Shown here: positions 58,667 through 64,000 of the stretch, piece by piece
Position numbering within the stretch: the first letter of the stretch is position 1
How the letters are laid out: every line of letters begins with the position of its first letter
Source: Siphonodentalium dalli
Taxonomy: Eukaryota > Mollusca > Scaphopoda > Gadilida > Siphonodentaliidae
DNA length: 64,000 nt
Assembly (NCBI GenBank): GCA_032622095.1
Contig: CP136068.1
Coordinates: 159,111,465 to 159,175,464, forward strand
Direction: 5' to 3'
The notes under the pieces: generated by a model
Seen by the model: the letters and a program-made list of their open reading frames with translations, nothing else
The model's database searches: none
What the model was told of the DNA's origin: nothing
Program-made: the position numbers and the translations under genes

Positions 58667-61012
58667 CTATGTATCTCTTTTTGCTAGCTCATTATGTGAA
58701 TGCCCTAATTGCCATCCCCATATAAATATGACATTTGAGAAGATATAATTGTTCAAGTGACTTAATTGGGTCACCATTTGTCGAAATTTGTGAAATTTGA
58801 ACGCCCAAAACTCCTTTCCACTTCTCTTTTGTTCTTGGATTTTTTTTAGTTTAGAAGAATAAGCGATTGTTTCTCCTTTTATCATTATTTTTAGTGTCTC
58901 CCAGAAAATTTAGTCATTAATTGTGAAAGTGAGTGAAGGTTTTTCAGGGAATGGCCCTGATTGTTCATTATCATTCGAAGAGTATTGCTGAAGAGCGTCT
59001 CTAATTACCTTGTTAACAATATTGGCATATTCCTGTTCTCTTAAAAGACTATCATTGAATTTCCAGAAACCTCTTCCTCTAGGATGATCAAAAAATTTAG
59101 GCTCAATAAAATTGGGTTATGATCTGACCGGTACCTTGTCCCTATATCAACATTTGAGATAAATGGCTGGAGGTCAGAAGAAACCAGAACGTAATCTAGC
59201 CTGGCTAGCTTACGTCCTGGCCCCTTCCATGTGTATCTTTTCTATCCTCATTATGTTAACGCCAAATATCATGTAGATCTAAATTTTTGCATCGCTTTAT
59301 GAATTTCATCATTTGATTTGGTGCTATTGTTGTGATTGTAATTAATTGTGTCAAGAGTATAGTTCATTGGGACATTCCAATCACCACCTATTATAACAGT
59401 TCCGTTTTCTAGTTCTTCAATTTTTGAAAATAGATTTAAAAAATATAGTGGATTGTCGTCATTTGGTTCATAAATTACAGTTAGGGTTAATCTTTTATTA
59501 TGAATAGATGTCCAATATAATGTAATTGCCTTTCGGGTCAATCATTCATTTGTGAATTTTATAATCAATAGTACTTCTAAATAAGATAGCTACACCCCTA
59601 CTTCAACTAGTATATGTGCAAAATTCCACTTGATATCCCCACTCTGTTCTCCAGTTTCCTTCGACTTCTTTTGATGAATGAGCATCGGTGAGAAAGGTGA
59701 TATCAAAGTTGTCCCTACATTTATTGAAGATGTCGCGCCTCTTAACCTGATCAGATGCTAATCGCCGACAGTTCATGGCTCCTATGGTGATATTAGTCAT
59801 TAACACATACAAATATGATAATGTTGACTAGAATAACCCAATGTTGATAACAAACAATTTTAACATGTACATTTAGGCAAAAATCTGAAATAAGTATATA
59901 TGTTGATCTATAATATTTGTTATAACAATAACAATGGACTTTGAAGTGAACAGCTTTGCTCTCTGTATGTGTATCATTCTGATTTTTGTATTTATAGAAA
60001 AAACACATGCAATGTCGAAACCGCTAGTAGAAAGTACCAGCGTTTTCGACATTCCATCGTCTTGTCTATTTATATTCACCAAGTGAAGTCCAGAACTCCT
60101 TGGGAAATGTTATATAAGCTTAGTTATATTGTTTTAAACTGAGTAGCTTGTGTAATAGTATCATACTGTTAACATTGAATAACCACGCTATTTAGATTTT
60201 CCTTATAATAACTGAAAGATAACTGAAAACGAAAATACTATTCATCTGACAGTGAGAAACCACATCGTTCAGTTTGTCACATTTTTTTAATCATATCGAC
60301 AGGTCTCACACATCCTGAATTCAACCACTACAGACAAATCCAGAAATTTAAACAGTTAAATTCTATATATTGTTAATTCATTAACTTGACAAATTACTAG
60401 TAATTATATATCTAAAATCATTAATAATAAGTGCTGTTATGCATTGAATCTAGAGTCTTGTTTTCCAATTTACATGCACGGCAGTCATTTGAGCATGAAT
60501 GAATATGATCTATTTATCCATGATGGCTTGTACGGTGGTCAGTGATGTGGCTTTATTTAATTGAAGGATTGCATCATTGTTATATTCAGATCAGTGCCAC
60601 ATAAATCGAGAAGACATAAATTCACTCTTGATGAACAACACAAAAGCCTGAATCAGACTGGCCGGTTGAACACAGGGTGTGTGTAACATTCAACCAAAAT
60701 ATTCAACATATTTATATTTATATTATTACAAGTAAAAATGTTTTGGAAAAAAATAAATTCTACTGGTTGAAGAATTCCCTCCTGGTTTTGGGTGCACTGT
60801 ACATGTATGAATGTTTAACAGTTGTGACTGTCCCTATGTCTTCTTTTCCTACTTCAAGTAGGGTTCCGATTTTAGGTATACTAGTTATGTCTTCTTGTTT
60901 TGTTCCATTGGCAGGTCTGCACGTTGTTTTAGAAGTTGTTTCCTCAGCTTTGCTAGGGTTGTGGGAAGATATACTGAAACCACATAACCACTTCCTGCTT
61001 CATAACCCATAA
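58667..61012 (-). mobile_element. L1/Tx1-like LINE fragment
   Basis: On the minus strand, 59603-59812 begins an endonuclease ('TIGAMNCRRLASDQVKRRDI', 'NFDITFLTDAHSSKEVEGNW'). 59269-59541 continues it ('LTLTVIYEPNDDNPLYFL', then 'GTVIIGGDWNVPM'). About 59080-59160 gives 'RYRSDHNPI', the final endonuclease motif. About 58800-58880 holds 'MIKGETIAYSSKLKK', matching the linker after the endonuclease. Frame breaks occur and no RT follows. 60885-61012 ('LAKLRKQLLKQRADLPMEQN') may be an upstream ORF1 piece, but that is weak. GDWN, DxH and SDHNP-type motifs make the endonuclease call firm. Confidence 0.75.
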
Positions 61013-62264
61013 ATTTGTTGCGTGTGGAAGGAAATTGGTTATTGAAATTGAACCGATAATATAACCAAATTGGAAACGAAAATAAGTTAATTGTCTTATA
61101 CGAGATGATAAGTGGAACACAGTACAGATATTGAACTGTCCAAGATAGAAACTGTTTCGCGATACCAGTGATATGGCTCGATTGTGTGAGTGCCAAATTA
61201 GAAAATATATTGACAAGTTTGTGGTATTTCAAGCCCCATGGTGGTTTCAAAATAAGTTGTTCACTTGTCAGTGTTTACTAATTAGTAATTCATGATGTTA
61301 TTGGTATGTTGTTTTTGAGGACATTGTTCCGTCTCTGAAAAAGAGTACACCACGTTGAATAGTCACGAACTGAAGTGACAACAGCAAACAGCAATGGAAG
61401 TTGATGAATAATTCATGAACAGTCCATGATTTGAAATTTATTGATGTTTGTGTATAAGATTTATTGATGACTATTGTTCTTGAATTGAATGTATAACCAT
61501 GTATGACCTATTGTAGTCAATTGTGTAAATCGTGATGTTTTTTTTAGTATTGTACGTGTTGAACTTTAGAACCTAATTGAATTATGGTGGAGGGTGAAAA
61601 TAGAAGAATTAACGTTAAATGTGACATAATTGTTAAATTGTTGTTCTTCAAGGGGTTGTTTGGCACTGTTAGAGATGACGGAAATTTCAATATGGTATAG
61701 TTGAGAACAGAAGGGGATTCTAGAAAACCTAACAGTTGAATGAGGGTATTTTTATATATTCTTGTAACTATATCAACGGAACCGATTGATCACCGGTGGA
61801 GTTGTCAGTTTACTTAAATAATTAAACTCCAAAAAAGGGAGGTATGTACCATAGCGGGATTAATCCTTTGCCTGAAAGTCTTAGAAGAGTAAATTATTGG
61901 GACCAGTTACAACCAAATCAATAAGTGTGTGAAAGCGAATCAATGTAGGCCACGTGAATACAGCATGCTGCATTACTGGTCTGGGAGTATAGCGTATTGT
62001 TGGTTTACATCATGTCTTGTGACATAGAAGCACGAGGTGGAAAACAATCGTACGTACGTCTGAGACCGGCGCTTTTTGGTCGTACGTGCTAATATGAACT
62101 GAATAGCCTCACGACAGACTTTCAGGCAAAATCTCTAACTGCTTGGTCTTTGGAATTGTTGTGGTATATCTATATCCATACGCACTATACTGGATTAAAT
62201 AACGATTGTTAAACATCTAAACTGTGTCTGAACCAGCGTTACCCAACGTGGAGTCAACGATCAA
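61013..62264. other. Spacer, no gene recognised
   Basis: AT-rich sequence. A short inverted repeat 'cgtacgtacg' lies near 62050. No coding signal. Confidence 0.5.
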
Positions 62265-62916
62265 TGGCCTAGTGTAGGACATAACAACACATACAACGAA
62301 TATCACACATATAATTTAGCATGAAATATTTCAAGGGAAGAGAGGAGAATTATTACACAGTCACAAGCACAGTCTCACACACTTCATTCGCACCTGGTGT
62401 CATCATATAAGGTGACTTGTACATCGAACATGGTTATTTGAAATGATATGGAGATTTGGCACGTTCGACGACAAAACGCTGGTGGGTGGCAGGTTGTCTG
62501 CTATTGGGTGGCAGGTGGGCGGCTGTTGGTCGGCTGATGGGTGGCTTGTTGGCGGCTTATGTTGAACTATGCATCTTAACGGCTGAGTCAACTGGGTCCT
62601 GGTCGATGTAAAATAGTGATAGCAAATCAAATGTTCCCGGGTGACTATAATCAATTGTCATCGCACACATTCGCACAGTAGAATAACGATTGAGGAAGTT
62701 GTTTGTTCTGATTTTGATATGACGGGCGATGTGCAATGTGTACACAAGACAGAGTTTCGCTCTATTGCAGATAATTCCCATGGAGTAGACTATTCCCGGT
62801 GTGCTGTTTTCATGAATAGTAACATTGCTGCATAGCAATATTGCTACATAACCGAATCAAACAAGTGCGTTAACTTTTGTTCCTTGGATCCACTGACTTC
62901 CGGCCATAAATTCGGA
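62265..62916 (+). promoter_or_regulatory. Conserved upstream region of receptor gene B
   Basis: Counterpart of 41624-42215. It is conserved directly up to the start codon ('cttccggccataaattcgga' before ATG). Promoter elements cannot be marked by eye. Confidence 0.45.
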
Positions 62917-62974
62917 ATGATAATTCCAGACGTCTTTATTCTGCTGCTCATCAACATCGCTGGCGTATATGGAG
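62917..62974 (+). CDS. Receptor gene B exon 1: signal peptide
   Basis: ATG at 62917 gives 'MIIPDVFILLLINIAGVYG' and ends in phase 1 at GGAG|GTTAGT, as in gene A. The gene runs out of the window to the right; exon 2 would be expected several kilobases on. It could be a full paralogue or only a duplicated first exon, and the window cannot decide. Confidence 0.7.
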
Positions 62975-63454
62975 GTTAGTATGTGATTGATCTAATGTAT
63001 TAGTGATTCATAACTAATTACTCCATTATTTCCAAACTAACTCTTCCTGGTATTTCGGAATATATTGATTCTATCGTGTCAGAAATGTATCTGGTGTTTC
63101 AGAGCTAACTGTGTATTTCAGAACAAATTATTTCGAGTGTTTCATACTATAGTGGTTCTATAGTTTCAGAACTAACCGTTTCTAGTGTTTCAGTACTAAC
63201 TGTTATAATATTTCGAAATAAATGTTTCTAGTTTTTCAGATCGAGCTGGTCATGATATGTGTTTGGCACTAACTGGTTCTAGTAATTCAAAACTATTTCT
63301 AGGGTTTGTCATTTTTTTTAAAGGTCTCTGTGATTGACTATCATCTAAAAATGTTAGGTCAAATACATTCGCGTGTAAACAGAAATAGTTCAAAATACGG
63401 CGCCACAAGTGTTGTTGACGAAGCGACCATCAACATATATATTATGCCAGGCAA

Positions 63455-64000
63455 AAATGGGCATAGGTGTGGCCTCGAGAGGGAATTTATGAAACCTACA
63501 TTTTTTGGTTAGAATAAATACTTAACTTTCGGAATCCGTATGCTGGATTTAGGTAGGCATATTTTTTTTTCACCATTCTGTTTTCTTGAGTCACTCCGTG
63601 AAGAAATCGGTCATTTTATAAATAAAGCCGATATTTTTGACAGAACATGTTCACACCTTTCGAGAAGAGATATTCATGCAATGTTTATAACTGAGAATGG
63701 GGCGATGGCCAGTGCAATATAATACGATATAATACGTGTAACCATTGAATCTCGGAATGTCAATCATGAAGTCATGCAACGTCAACTATTTATTACAGTG
63801 AGAATAATATGACGATTCACGCAAACCGCTGTCTTTCGGCAAACTCCATGCATCGCCCTCTCAGTTATCACTGCGATAGATCACTCCCAGAAGGATGGTA
63901 CTTTGCGGACCGATACATGTATTGTTACATATCGTCAGAACTATATTTAGTCACCTATTATATTAGTTTGACCACCAAAAGTTTGCAATAATATAATTCA
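63455..64000 (+). mobile_element. Interspersed repeat R, copy 3 (cut by the window end)
   Basis: 'aggcaaaaatgggcatagg', 'cctcgagagggaatttatga' and 'aaataaagccgatatttttg' follow the order of copies 1 and 2. Here the site that carries the GGGCCC element in copy 1 is uninterrupted ('atgccaggcaaaaatgg'). Confidence 0.7.

Larger units (their letters stand above)
62265..63730 (+). repeat. Inverted duplication arm B
   Basis: Reverse match of 40490-42215, covering the upstream region, the signal-peptide exon and the first part of intron 1. A GGTGGC-rich stretch (about 62480-62565) is expanded here relative to arm A. Confidence 0.85.

Noticed and set aside
60677-61012. Plus-strand frame of 111 residues
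   Set aside because: It opposes a minus-strand LINE-like segment and has no recognisable domain.

Overview
The window reads as nuclear DNA of an invertebrate animal. It is AT-rich, intron-bearing and crowded with transposons, minisatellites and fold-back repeats. Degenerate TTAGGG-type DNA and a divergent Cys-loop receptor gene fit a marine bilaterian (for example a lancelet, acorn worm, brachiopod or mollusc). The species cannot be named from sequence alone. No tRNA, rRNA, CRISPR array or bacterial-style operon was recognised.

Host genes. The clearest host gene is a nicotinic-receptor-like (Cys-loop ligand-gated channel) subunit on the minus strand. Its exons run from about 41.6 kb down to 9.3 kb: exon 1 (signal peptide, 41563-41623), exon 2 (22315-22454), exon 3 (14929-14973, the 45-bp size typical of this family), exon 4 (11981-12084), exon 5 (9343-9549, the Cys-loop) and a possible exon 6 (7075-7121). 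All junctions through exon 5 have AG/GT borders and agree in phase, and the tentative exon 6 also fits. The transmembrane exons were not found. A second, plus-strand copy of exon 1 lies at 62917-62974, inside an inverted duplication of about 1.7 kb. Two paralogous receptor genes therefore appear to be transcribed away from each other, about 21 kb apart.

Region by region. 1-7 kb: a decayed non-LTR retrotransposon (LINE, minus strand) split by a 2.6-kb CACTA-like DNA transposon. 7-15 kb: exons 6 to 3 with minisatellites, including six tandem copies of the exon-4 splice donor. 15.7-21.95 kb: a young LTR retrotransposon with two 790-bp LTRs that read the same, lying antisense in intron 2. 22-41 kb: intron 1, holding two TIR elements, inverted copies of a 1.2-kb repeat, a Harbinger remnant, a 26-bp minisatellite, CAGA-tailed modular repeats, and a striking 625-bp element built of nested TTTCGGCGC hairpins. 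41-63 kb: the spacer between the divergent genes, with more modular repeats, self-palindromic cassettes, a minisatellite-cored MITE, a second CACTA-like copy in opposite orientation, a 27-bp minisatellite, a Harbinger-type MITE and an L1/Tx1-like LINE fragment.

Most open frames reported here are remnants of mobile elements or minisatellites. The host-gene content is a few small, well-supported exons. The strongest candidates for something undescribed are the TTTCGGCGC hairpin element (37774-38398), the sextuplicated splice donor of receptor exon 4, and the family of 69-bp self-palindromes.
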